Assembly (NCBI RefSeq): GCF_017312485.1
Contig: NZ_BMBA01000001.1
Span: 1,130,396-1,194,395, forward strand
DNA: 64,000 nucleotides
Reading direction: 5' to 3'
Source: Clostridium zeae
GTDB lineage: Bacteria > Bacillota > Clostridia > Clostridiales > Clostridiaceae
The notes beneath the pieces are model-generated. The model saw only the letters and a program-made list of their open reading frames with translations. It did no database searches and was not told the DNA's origin. The position numbers were made by a program, and so were the translations under genes. How positions within the stretch are numbered: the first letter of the stretch is position 1; every line of letters starts with the position of its first letter. This document shows positions 1 through 7,448 of this stretch, one piece after another.

Positions 1-375
1 TCCTACAACCTCAATTGACTCTATATCCTCACCTAGTTCTTCTGATATCTTAATCATATCTGCAGGGCTTATTCCAAAACTTCCTTTATTATAATGATAG
101 GTATTTTTCACCTTCTTAAATTCCTTAAGACTTCCATAAAGGTCATGGCCTTCTGTACTCTCGATACAGTGAATCACAGGTAAGTTCTTTCCTTCTCTTG
201 TTTCTAGGTAATTTTCATGATGAGTGTCATAGGTAAATAGAACTTTTTCACCTTCATGTAGATATTTCTTAACTTTATCATATATAGGTTTTTCAAGCTC
301 TACAGCCTTATCAAATCCTAGTGCTCCATCTACAAAATCCTTTTGATAATCAACCACTACTAACAACTTTCTCAT
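1..375 (-). CDS. pncA: Nicotinamidase-like cysteine hydrolase, C-terminus beyond window edge
   Basis: Leftward reading frame open to the window edge (first 125 residues seen). It begins MRKLLVVVDYQKDFVDG; D9 is the catalytic Asp position of the isochorismatase/nicotinamidase fold. A DTHHENY stretch follows, matching the metal-binding Asp/His segment of PncA enzymes, and a Lys in YNKGSFG is the likely second catalytic residue. The catalytic Cys lies beyond the edge. The start is supported by an AGGAGGGG ribosome site. Nicotinamidase converts nicotinamide to nicotinate in NAD salvage. It is the third gene of a leftward operon after an NrtR-like regulator and a PRPP-synthetase-like gene, which supports nicotinamidase over other isochorismatase-family members. 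A phosphoribosyltransferase gene may follow outside the window. Confidence 0.8.
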   Translation of the reverse strand, partial: MRKLLVVVDYQKDFVDGALGFDKAVELEKPIYDKVKKYLHEGEKVLFTYDTHHENYLETREGKNLPVIHCIESTEGHDLYGSLKEFKKVKNTYHYNKGSFGISPADMIKISEELGEDIESIEVVG

Positions 376-387
376 AAATATCCCCTC

Positions 388-1179
388 CTATATTTCATGT
401 ACTTTAATTTTTTCGTGAGCTTTGCTTAATATGCTATTAGTTGTAAATACTTCTTTAATCAAATCAGTCTTCAATATATCGCCTTCAAAAATGGTATCTT
501 CACAGTGAGTTACAACTAGATATATTTCCTCAGCCCCAAGCTTTTTAAGCTCTTCTGCAGTTAATATAAAGGTTCCACCTTTCGAGCATAAATCATCAAC
601 AATTACTGCTTTAAAAGCTTTAGCGGAAACCTCTCCATTTATTTTAAGACTATTGATACGCCCTGTTTTAAAATCTCTTTCTTTATTTGCTGTAAGTACC
701 TTTCCATGCTCTAGCTGCTTTTCATATCTTTTTGCAGCCCCTGCATCTGGATAAACTAAATATATTTCATCATCATTAAAACCCTTCAAAAGTTCTTTTG
801 TCAAAGCTTGAGACATATTGACAACCTTAACTCTATCTAACAATGCAACAGACACCTCTGAATGAGGCTCATATACAGTAACTCTTTCAAAATTTAAGCT
901 ATTTATCAATCTACAAAGATGTTTCAACGTAAAAACCGTCATCCCCTCAGTTCTATCCATTCTTGAATAAGGCATATATGGAACTATAAGACTGCATTTT
1001 TTATTTAGTTCATCTAAATGTCCTTTTAAAAATATCAAATGAGTTATATCTTCATCGCTTTCAAATTTTATCTTTATTTCATTATCATAACTATTAATAG
1101 CTAAACTCTCATTGTTAATTAAAGCTTCTCCGTTAGGAAACTTCTTAATTTGTACTTTTTTATTATTTAGATATATCAT
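388..1179 (-). CDS. PRPP synthetase-like protein of NAD salvage
   Basis: 263 residues, shorter than housekeeping ribose-phosphate pyrophosphokinase (about 310-320). Visible family features are YSRMDR at residues 71-76, the pyrophosphate-loop-like PDAGAAKRY at 144-152, a flexible-loop segment NKERDFKTGRI near 165-175, and the PRPP-binding loop VIVDDLCSKGGTF at 192-204. The product would be PRPP, the co-substrate of nicotinate or nicotinamide phosphoribosyltransferase. It sits between an NrtR-like regulator (19-bp gap) and a nicotinamidase (12-bp gap), so a dedicated supply of PRPP for NAD salvage is the natural reading. Start ATG has GGAGGG about 8 bases upstream. A catalytically altered homologue cannot be excluded because the family signature is divergent. 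Confidence 0.8.
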   Translation of the reverse strand: MIYLNNKKVQIKKFPNGEALINNESLAINSYDNEIKIKFESDEDITHLIFLKGHLDELNKKCSLIVPYMPYSRMDRTEGMTVFTLKHLCRLINSLNFERVTVYEPHSEVSVALLDRVKVVNMSQALTKELLKGFNDDEIYLVYPDAGAAKRYEKQLEHGKVLTANKERDFKTGRINSLKINGEVSAKAFKAVIVDDLCSKGGTFILTAEELKKLGAEEIYLVVTHCEDTIFEGDILKTDLIKEVFTTNSILSKAHEKIKVHEI

Positions 1180-1198
1180 AAAAACTTCCCTCCATATT

Positions 1199-2089
1199 TT
1201 AAAAATTATGTTCCCAGTTTTCGTTGAATTTGAATACTTTTGCAGGTCTAAAAGGCTTTCCTTCTATTTTTTCATCAGTTTCGATGATCATATCTTCCAT
1301 TTTTCGTCTAAAATTCAGTATTTCTCTTCCCATTATGGCTTCATATACATTTTGTAATTCTTTTACTGTAAATAATCTTGGAAGTAGATTAAAGGCAATT
1401 GGCGTATATTCTACTTTATTTCTTAATCTATCAATTGCATAATCCAAAATCTTATAATGATCAAAAGCTAGATTTTCTGCTGATCCATCTAACAGAATAT
1501 AGTTCATTTCTTTTCTTCTATATATATTTCTATCAATCTTCTCAATTACTTGGTATTTTACTTCAACCTCATTATCTTCAGATTTTAGAGTGAGTATGTG
1601 ATTATTTTCTATATAACTATGATTTTTTTTAGTTTCAACAAGAACTTTATCTATCCAAAACCACTTACTTTCTTTCAATTCATTTGTTTGCTCAAACTTT
1701 ATAATTTCTTTTTCAATTAAGGCCATGTTTCCTATGCTAATAACCCTAGTTCTCTTATCTCTATTTATATCTCCAAAGGTGTAAAGCTGCTCAATATAAA
1801 CATCCTCTACCCCTGTTTTTTCTCTTAATTTTCTTTTCGCGCCCTCTTCCAGTCCTTCATTTATATCAATAAAACCACCTGGAATGGACCACTTACCCTT
1901 TTCAGGGTACTCATCTCTTTTAACCAAAAGAACCTGCATGCCCTTTTTAGGAACCTTTCTTTGATTATCTTCTTTTATATCATCTGTGGTAAATATTATT
2001 ACATCATTTGTTACACTAGGTCTTTCATATTGATTTACATCATAGTTTTTAAGAAATTCTGCTTCGTTATCTATAAAATGTTTATCCAA
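1199..2089 (-). CDS. nrtR: NrtR-like Nudix-domain transcriptional regulator
   Basis: 296 residues. An N-terminal Nudix fold is joined to a C-terminal winged-helix region (about 210-296), the architecture of NrtR regulators of NAD metabolism. The Nudix box lies at residues 72-94 but is degenerate: the expected REUXEEXGU reads RKLREKTGV, so two catalytic glutamates are lysines (K87, K91). That argues for a ligand-binding sensor rather than a hydrolase; NrtR proteins are known to sense ADP-ribose-type NAD metabolites. It heads a leftward operon with a PRPP-synthetase-like gene and a nicotinamidase. Autoregulation is likely: a 21-bp perfect palindrome lies just downstream of its own promoter. ADP-ribose pyrophosphatase is the alternative, made unlikely by the lost residues. 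Confidence 0.85.
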   Translation of the reverse strand: MDKHFIDNEAEFLKNYDVNQYERPSVTNDVIIFTTDDIKEDNQRKVPKKGMQVLLVKRDEYPEKGKWSIPGGFIDINEGLEEGAKRKLREKTGVEDVYIEQLYTFGDINRDKRTRVISIGNMALIEKEIIKFEQTNELKESKWFWIDKVLVETKKNHSYIENNHILTLKSEDNEVEVKYQVIEKIDRNIYRRKEMNYILLDGSAENLAFDHYKILDYAIDRLRNKVEYTPIAFNLLPRLFTVKELQNVYEAIMGREILNFRRKMEDMIIETDEKIEGKPFRPAKVFKFNENWEHNF

Positions 2090-2120
2090 GTTTTACACTC
2101 TCCAACTTATTATCTTTTAG

Positions 2121-2141
2121 ATAATATCAAATCGATATTAT
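2121..2141. promoter_or_regulatory. Candidate NrtR operator
   Basis: Perfect inverted repeat with arms ATAATATC and GATATTAT around a 5-base centre. It lies just downstream of the -10 box of the nrtR promoter, where a bound repressor would block transcription. Assignment to NrtR is inferred from position only. Confidence 0.6.
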
Positions 2142-2147
2142 GTATTT

Positions 2148-2176
2148 ATAATATGCTTTATTCTATTTTTTGTCAA
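2148..2176 (-). promoter_or_regulatory. Promoter of the NAD-salvage operon
   Basis: On the minus strand: TTGACA, 17-base spacer, TATTAT, about 60 bases upstream of nrtR. The -35 box touches the stop codon of the truncated sigma-factor fragment that follows. Confidence 0.75.
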
Positions 2177-2401
2177 CTAATTTTTATCATTTGTATTTAA
2201 TTTTACATTTAAATGGTGTTTATTCCAAACAATAAGCAAAATATCATTAATACATTCACTAGCTGCCTCTCTATTACTCTCCCCCAGTACATTTATCACT
2301 ACCCTGAAAATTAAATTAGAGTAAGTATAGATTATATATTCTAAAGCTTTGTGGTTCTTATTTTTCAATTGCTCTAGAATATTTTCTTCATTAATGTCCA
2401 T
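2177..2401 (-). pseudogene. Truncated RNA polymerase sigma factor (region 2 only)
   Basis: Frame of 74 residues from MDINEENILEQL, with a good ribosome site (GAGGTG) before the ATG. The sequence NHKALEYIIYTYSNLIFRVV and ECINDILLIVWNK resemble region 2 of clostridial ECF-type sigma factors. Region 4, which binds the -35 element, is absent: the frame stops right at the -35 box of the nrtR promoter. I read this as the remnant of a deleted sigma-factor gene. It might still be translated, but without region 4 it should not act as a normal sigma factor. Confidence 0.6.
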
Positions 2402-2578
2402 TTTTTCACCTCTTTTTCTTTTCTCATTAGTTAATACGATGTTAAAGTGTAATACTTCACAAGAAATTTTGTTTTTTATACATTTCCTATATAGCAAAAG
2501 ATAGGTTTGCAAAGTTTATGGCAATCCTATCTCCTTTAGTGTACCTAAATTTTATTTAATTCTTAGAATTCATTATTT

Positions 2579-3607
2579 TTATATGTTCTTAGTAGATTGT
2601 CCTACAACAAGTTCCCCTTGAAAAGTTTTATGCTCAGCTAAGGTTTTCTTACCAATAACATCGAACAAAATCTTTATAGTTTCTTCAGCTATTTCTTCAA
2701 CTGGTTGTCTAATAGTTGTTATAGAAGGATTGTAATAACTAGCGATATCAAGTCCGTCAAATCCTGCAACTGAATAATCTTCCGGAACGGTTTTACCCAT
2801 ATCAAAAATAGCCTTACATGCGCCTATAGCCATGCTATCACAAATAGCATAGATTGCAGTAAACTCCTCACTCTTATGTAAAAGTTCTGTAGCAACAGCA
2901 TAACCATTTTCCATAGAATAACTTTCAAGTTCATCTTTCATTATGCCAATTAAATTTTCATTTATTTCAATTCCATTATCTTTTAAGGCACTGGTATATC
3001 CATTGAATCTAAGCATACCAATACTTTCATCATCAGTGGCAGCAGTTATTATTGCTATTTTTTGATGACCTTGTTTGCATAAATAATCTACAACTTTATA
3101 ACTTTCCTTAAAATCGTCAACGGATACCGAAGAACAGATGGATTTATCTAAACTTTCCATAGTTGCAATAGTGCTTAAAACAAAGGGCACATTTAACATT
3201 CTTAGTTTTTCGTCTGGATGAGAAAAGTGACCTCCTAAGAACACAATGCCTTTAAGCTTTTTTTCTTTTATAAGTTCAATAGCTATATCTACTTCATTTT
3301 CTTTATTATCAACGTGCTGAAGAATGAAGGAATACTTCTTTTCTTTTATCTTTTTTTCGAATATTTTAATCATATTACTGAAGAAAGGATTAGTAATACC
3401 TTTTATAAGAACTGCAATGGCTTTAGAGTCAGTTCTTTTAAGATTACGCGCACTATTATTAGGCACATAGTTATTTTCTTTAATAACTTGCATAATCATG
3501 GCCTTAGTTTCCTCATTAATATCAGGGTGATTATTTATAGCTCTAGAAACAGTGCTTACCCCTACTCCACATAATTTTGCAATATCTTTTATTGTAATTA
3601 TCTCCAT
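2579..3607 (-). CDS. malR: LacI-family regulator, probably of maltodextrin use
   Basis: 342 residues from the chosen start MEIITIKDIAKLCG. An in-frame ATG 18 bases upstream exists but has poorer ribosome-site spacing; AGAAGG lies 9 bases before the chosen ATG. The N-terminal LacI helix-turn-helix is clear (IKDIAKLCGVGVSTVSRAIN), followed by the hinge and a periplasmic-binding-protein-like effector domain (ITNPFFSNMIKIFEKKI and AGFDGLDIASYYNPSITTIR). It lies immediately downstream of the leftward malE-malF-malG-malQ genes but has its own upstream AT-rich region beyond a hairpin, so it is probably a separate transcript. Control of the adjacent maltodextrin genes is inferred from context; the inducer is not known. 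Confidence 0.85.
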   Translation of the reverse strand: MEIITIKDIAKLCGVGVSTVSRAINNHPDINEETKAMIMQVIKENNYVPNNSARNLKRTDSKAIAVLIKGITNPFFSNMIKIFEKKIKEKKYSFILQHVDNKENEVDIAIELIKEKKLKGIVFLGGHFSHPDEKLRMLNVPFVLSTIATMESLDKSICSSVSVDDFKESYKVVDYLCKQGHQKIAIITAATDDESIGMLRFNGYTSALKDNGIEINENLIGIMKDELESYSMENGYAVATELLHKSEEFTAIYAICDSMAIGACKAIFDMGKTVPEDYSVAGFDGLDIASYYNPSITTIRQPVEEIAEETIKILFDVIGKKTLAEHKTFQGELVVGQSTKNI

Positions 3608-3724
3608 ATTACCCATCCTTCTCATTCCTCAAGCCTAATAATTTTGTTAAAACTCATCATTTTATGTATAATATTATTATAATATTAAAAATTTGTAAAT
3701 ATAATTGGTTTCTTAACGAATTTT

Positions 3725-3753
3725 GAAATCCCCAAAAAATAGATGGGGATTTC
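3725..3753 (-). terminator. Hairpin after malQ
   Basis: Perfect 9-bp stem GAAATCCCC/GGGGATTTC six bases after the malQ stop codon. The following T tract is weak, so termination may be partial. Confidence 0.6.
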
Positions 3754-3758
3754 ATTGC

Positions 3759-5237
3759 TTACCTTCCGTATAACTTGGTGACTTTTCTTATTTTCTCTAC
3801 TAGTTCTGTTGTAAACTCATTGTCTAAAAGTCTCCACTTCCAATTATTTCCCAAGGTAGAAGGTATGTTTATCCTACCTTCACTTCCAAGACCTAAATAA
3901 TCCTGCATTGGAATAATAGCGAGGTCTGATACCGTTGAAAAGGCTAATCTTATAAACTTCCAATGGATATCCTCTATATTATTTTCATCAATATCTAAAT
4001 AATCATTTGCTAATTTTTTATCTTCAGAATTAAGTTTATGGTACCATTCTGAAATAGTCTCATTATCGTGAGTTCCTGTATATACAATCGAATTTCTATT
4101 ATAATTATGAGGCATATAGTCTCCTGCTTCTCTTGAATCAAAAGCAAACTCTAGTACCTTCATTCCTGGGTAGCCAGTTCTTCTAACAAGTTCCAGCACA
4201 CTTTCGGTAAGGAACCCTAAATCTTCAGCAATTATATCTAAATCTCCAAGAGCATTTTTTACAGCATTAAAAATATCATAACCTGGCCCTTTCCTCCATT
4301 GTCCTGTTTGTGCAGTAATAGCACCAAAAGGAATTGAATAATATTCATCAAACCCTCTAAAATGATCCACCCTAACAACATCATATAGTTTAAAAGAATA
4401 AGCAATTCTCTGTATCCACCAAGCATATGAAGTTCTCTTGTGATACTCCCAATCATATAACGGGTTTCCCCATAGCTGACCAGTTGCAGAAAAAGCATCA
4501 GGTGGACATCCTGCTACAGAAATCGGACACCTGTTTGAATCAAATTGAAACAACTGCGGATTAGCCCAAGCATCTGCACTATCAAAAGCTACATATATTG
4601 GAATATCACCTATTATCTTTATACCCTCCTGATTTGCATAAGCTTTTAGCTTTAGCCACTGCCTTATAAACATAAACTGTTGAAATTTATAAAACAATAT
4701 TTCATCTGCATATTTATTTTTGTATTGTTCCATGGAAGACGGTCCTCTAAGTTTTATATCCGCATCCCATTCACTCCAGCTCACACCACCATAAGCATTT
4801 TTAATAGCCATATAAAGAGAATAATCTTCTAACCAATAAGAATTTTCTTTTACAAATTCATTAAATTCACTATTATTAGTAATATTACTTCTCTCATATG
4901 CAATTCTTAATATCTTGAATCTAGATAGGTATATTTTCTCATAATCAGTGTATCTATCACTGTTTCCAAAATCATAGCTTTCACATTCTTCCTTTGTTAA
5001 ATATCCCTCATAAATCAAAGCTTCTAAATCAATAAAATACGAATTTCCAGCAAAAGTAGAAAATGATTGGTAAGGTGAATCACCATACCCAGTTGGCCCT
5101 AGAGGCAGTATCTGCCAAAATTTTTGTCCTGATGCTTTCAGCTTATCTATAAGCTCATATGCATCTTTTGAAAAAGTCCCTATGCCATATTTTCCTGGTA
5201 AACTTGATATAGGCAATAATACACCACTGGCTCTCAT
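3759..5237 (-). CDS. malQ: 4-alpha-glucanotransferase (amylomaltase)
   Basis: 492 residues, normal length for a GH77 amylomaltase. It transfers maltodextrin segments between acceptors and releases glucose in the cytoplasm. Catalytic residues are visible: nucleophile D291 in VVRVDHFRG, acid/base E338 in DIIAEDLG and stabilising D391 in TGTHDNET. The N-terminal RASGVLLPISSLPGKYGIG segment is typical of the family. It is the last gene of the leftward malE-malF-malG-malQ set, 40 bp after malG, and would process maltodextrins imported by that transporter. No maltodextrin phosphorylase gene is present in the window. Confidence 0.95.
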   Translation of the reverse strand: MRASGVLLPISSLPGKYGIGTFSKDAYELIDKLKASGQKFWQILPLGPTGYGDSPYQSFSTFAGNSYFIDLEALIYEGYLTKEECESYDFGNSDRYTDYEKIYLSRFKILRIAYERSNITNNSEFNEFVKENSYWLEDYSLYMAIKNAYGGVSWSEWDADIKLRGPSSMEQYKNKYADEILFYKFQQFMFIRQWLKLKAYANQEGIKIIGDIPIYVAFDSADAWANPQLFQFDSNRCPISVAGCPPDAFSATGQLWGNPLYDWEYHKRTSYAWWIQRIAYSFKLYDVVRVDHFRGFDEYYSIPFGAITAQTGQWRKGPGYDIFNAVKNALGDLDIIAEDLGFLTESVLELVRRTGYPGMKVLEFAFDSREAGDYMPHNYNRNSIVYTGTHDNETISEWYHKLNSEDKKLANDYLDIDENNIEDIHWKFIRLAFSTVSDLAIIPMQDYLGLGSEGRINIPSTLGNNWKWRLLDNEFTTELVEKIRKVTKLYGR

Positions 5238-5277
5238 AGTTCTCCTCCTTTATAGTATATTTTATATTATATTCACC

Positions 5278-6111
5278 TTACCCTTTAACAGCTCCTGCTG
5301 CTATTCCTTTAATAATGTGTTTTTGACAAGTGAAGTAGAATATAACAATTGGTACTATAGCCAATACTAGCATTGCCATCATTGCTCCCATATCTATAGA
5401 ACCATATCCACCTTTTAAATATTGAATCGCTATTGGTATAGTCTTATATTCACTACCTATAAGTAAGTAAGGAAGCAAATAATCATTCCATATCCACATT
5501 GCATTGAGTATTGAAACAGTTATAGATATAGGTTTTAGGATTGGAAATACAATCTTAAAAAAGGTCTGAATAGGATTGCATCCATCAATAAGAGCCGCTT
5601 CTTCAATCTCTAGAGGTATAGACTTTACAAAACCAGAAAACATAAACACAGATAAGCCTGAAGCAAATCCAAGATATACGACAATAATCCCAATAGGGTT
5701 ATCTAAATGAAGCATATTAGCAACCTTAGTTGTAGTAAACATTACCATCTGAAATGGTACAATCATTGAAAATACAAATAAATAATACATAGACTTAGTT
5801 ATTTTTGTTTTAACTCTAGTTATATACCACCCTGTCATTGATGTGAATAACACTATAACAAACACCGAAGATACAGTAATAAAAAACGAGTATCCAAAAG
5901 CTTTTAAAAATCCCGTCTTTATCAAACCATTAGTATAGTTTTCTAACCCAGTAAAGGTTTGTTTTGTTGGAAAAGCAAAAGGAGTATCGCTAATAAAGAA
6001 TTTACCTTTAAAAGAGTTCATTAACACTATTAGAATAGGAACTACAAATGCTATAGCAAGTACAATCAATATAACAAATATTACACTATCTTTTACCTTT
6101 GAGTCCTTCAT
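5278..6111 (-). CDS. malG: Maltodextrin ABC transporter permease MalG-type
   Basis: 277 residues with six predicted membrane segments. The carbohydrate ABC permease EAA loop is at about residues 170-190 (EEAALIDGCNPIQTFFKIVF), the site that docks the ATPase. The start codon overlaps the malF stop (TAATG) and has GGGAGGT upstream, so the two permeases are translationally coupled. The C-terminus ends in AAGAVKG, typical of MalG/CUT1 inner-membrane subunits. No ATPase gene is present; Firmicutes commonly use a shared MsmX-type ATPase encoded elsewhere, which is the likely case here. Confidence 0.92.
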   Translation of the reverse strand: MKDSKVKDSVIFVILIVLAIAFVVPILIVLMNSFKGKFFISDTPFAFPTKQTFTGLENYTNGLIKTGFLKAFGYSFFITVSSVFVIVLFTSMTGWYITRVKTKITKSMYYLFVFSMIVPFQMVMFTTTKVANMLHLDNPIGIIVVYLGFASGLSVFMFSGFVKSIPLEIEEAALIDGCNPIQTFFKIVFPILKPISITVSILNAMWIWNDYLLPYLLIGSEYKTIPIAIQYLKGGYGSIDMGAMMAMLVLAIVPIVIFYFTCQKHIIKGIAAGAVKG

Positions 6112-6953
6112 TAACTTTCTACCTCCCTACTTCTTGTAAATATAAGCTGCGCAAATGCAAATACTCCAACTAGTAAAAAGAACAGAACTGCTTTTGCTTG
6201 GCCTACACCTTCCCAGCCAACAGAGCCATAGAAAGTATTGTATATATCTAATGCTAGCATAGCTGTTTTTTTTGCAGGTGCTCCTGCAGTCAATGCTAAG
6301 TTCTGGTCAAATAGCTTAAAAGAGTTTGATATAGTTAGGAATAAACATATTGTTATAGAAGGCATAATCATAGGTATCTTTATATTTCTAAGTATTCTAA
6401 AGGAGCTTGCCCCATCTATCTTTGCTGCTTCTACAAGATCCTCAGGAACATTTTGAATTCCAGCAATATATATAATCATCATATAGCCTATAAGTTGCCA
6501 ATTCATTAAAACTACAAGACCATAGAAGCCAAACTTAGGATCATAAGTCATAGTAACACCAAATTTATACAAAACGCCATTAATAATAAGTTGCCATATA
6601 TATCCGAGAACAATCCCCCCTATTAAATTAGGCATAAAAAAGGCAGATCTAAAGATATTAGAACCCTTTTTTCCTCTAGTTAGCAGCAGTGCTAATATAA
6701 AAGCAAATATATTTATTGTTATCACTGATATCACAGTAAACTTAGCAGTAAAAATCAATGCATTCATAAAATCTTTATTATGAATTGCCTTTACGTAATT
6801 ACTTAATCCTATAAACTTAGAATTAGTTACTGTTGTAAACTCTGTGAAAGATAAATACATCCCTAATATAAACGGAACTAAAAAAGCTATTAAAAAGGCT
6901 ACCAAGGTTGGAAGTACAAAAATATGAAAATATTTTTTTAATATCTTCTCCAC
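6111..6953 (-). CDS. malF: Maltodextrin ABC transporter permease MalF-type
   Basis: 280 residues, CUT1-family permease with six predicted membrane segments and an EAA loop at about 174-194 (VEAAKIDGASSFRILRNIKI). It starts with GTG, supported by GGAGAAG 7 bases upstream. It forms the membrane channel with MalG. It is downstream of malE but separated by 495 bp that hold a MITE-like element with a terminator-like hairpin, which could lower malF/malG expression relative to the binding protein. It lacks the long periplasmic insertion of enterobacterial MalF, as is normal for Firmicutes. Confidence 0.92.
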   Translation of the reverse strand: MEKILKKYFHIFVLPTLVAFLIAFLVPFILGMYLSFTEFTTVTNSKFIGLSNYVKAIHNKDFMNALIFTAKFTVISVITINIFAFILALLLTRGKKGSNIFRSAFFMPNLIGGIVLGYIWQLIINGVLYKFGVTMTYDPKFGFYGLVVLMNWQLIGYMMIIYIAGIQNVPEDLVEAAKIDGASSFRILRNIKIPMIMPSITICLFLTISNSFKLFDQNLALTAGAPAKKTAMLALDIYNTFYGSVGWEGVGQAKAVLFFLLVGVFAFAQLIFTRSREVES

Positions 6954-7057
6954 GTTATCTTCTCCTACTATTAATTTTAAAATGGTGAGTTAGAATTTTC
7001 CCTCTAAGCTCACCATTAGTTATTTATTTTAAGTTATAGTTATGTTTAATAATATTT

Positions 7058-7430
7058 ATTGAAATTAATTGGTTATTCAGTAGATGCTATATGAGCGAGC
7101 TATTAGAATTAAATGATTTTTTCAGATGGAATGGCTCTAAAAAATCGCTAATCGTTCTTTATTAGTGATTTTTTTACGCATCTGCCTTTTCTGAACGTAC
7201 GTGAAGAAATTCTGGCAGGCAATACATTTTTACTTTTTAATCATATAGCATTTTTATTTTATTAAATTTAAGATATAAAATTTTATAGAATGCATGGGTT
7301 TTTAAAAAGTAAAGCTGTACTGTTCGAACGCAGTGAGTTTACAGTTTTAGCCATGGAATATGACAAAATCATATTAATTCTTTGCGTAAGCTCATTAAAG
7401 CGTCGGATGGGTAACCAATTAATTTCACAT
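7058..7430. mobile_element. MITE-like non-coding element, copy A
   Basis: About 373 bp bounded by imperfect terminal inverted repeats (left ATTGAAATTAATTGGTTAT; right the reverse complement, ending near 7428). The whole stretch is the inverted counterpart of 40528-40908: shared blocks include ATATGAGCGAGC, GCATCTGCC...GGCAGG and GTTCGAAC...GTGAGTTTACAG. It encodes no credible protein. It fills most of the 495-bp malE-malF interval. No target duplication can be defined by eye. Confidence 0.75.
7139..7219. repeat. Two-hairpin cassette inside MITE copy A
   Basis: A terminator-like hairpin (AAAAAATCGCTAAT / ATTAGTGATTTTTTT) followed by a GCATCTGCC...CTGGCAGG inverted repeat. The same pair, in the same order, recurs at 38188-38270 and, inverted, at 40746-40826. 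Confidence 0.7.
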
Positions 7431-7448
7431 AGTTTAATTATAATTTCA

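Noticed and set aside
1112-1357. Rightward 81-codon frame across the prs-nrtR junction, and similar antisense frames elsewhere
   Set aside because: Antisense to well-supported genes, no ribosome sites, Phe/Ile/Leu-rich products typical of reversed AT-rich coding DNA.
1199-2089. ADP-ribose pyrophosphatase (active Nudix hydrolase)
   Set aside because: Two Nudix-box glutamates are lysines and a C-terminal winged helix is present, so a regulator fits better.
2420-2460. Further copy of the GATGTAACACTT inverted repeat
   Set aside because: Only a loose GATGTTAAAGTGTAATACTT resemblance without a second arm.
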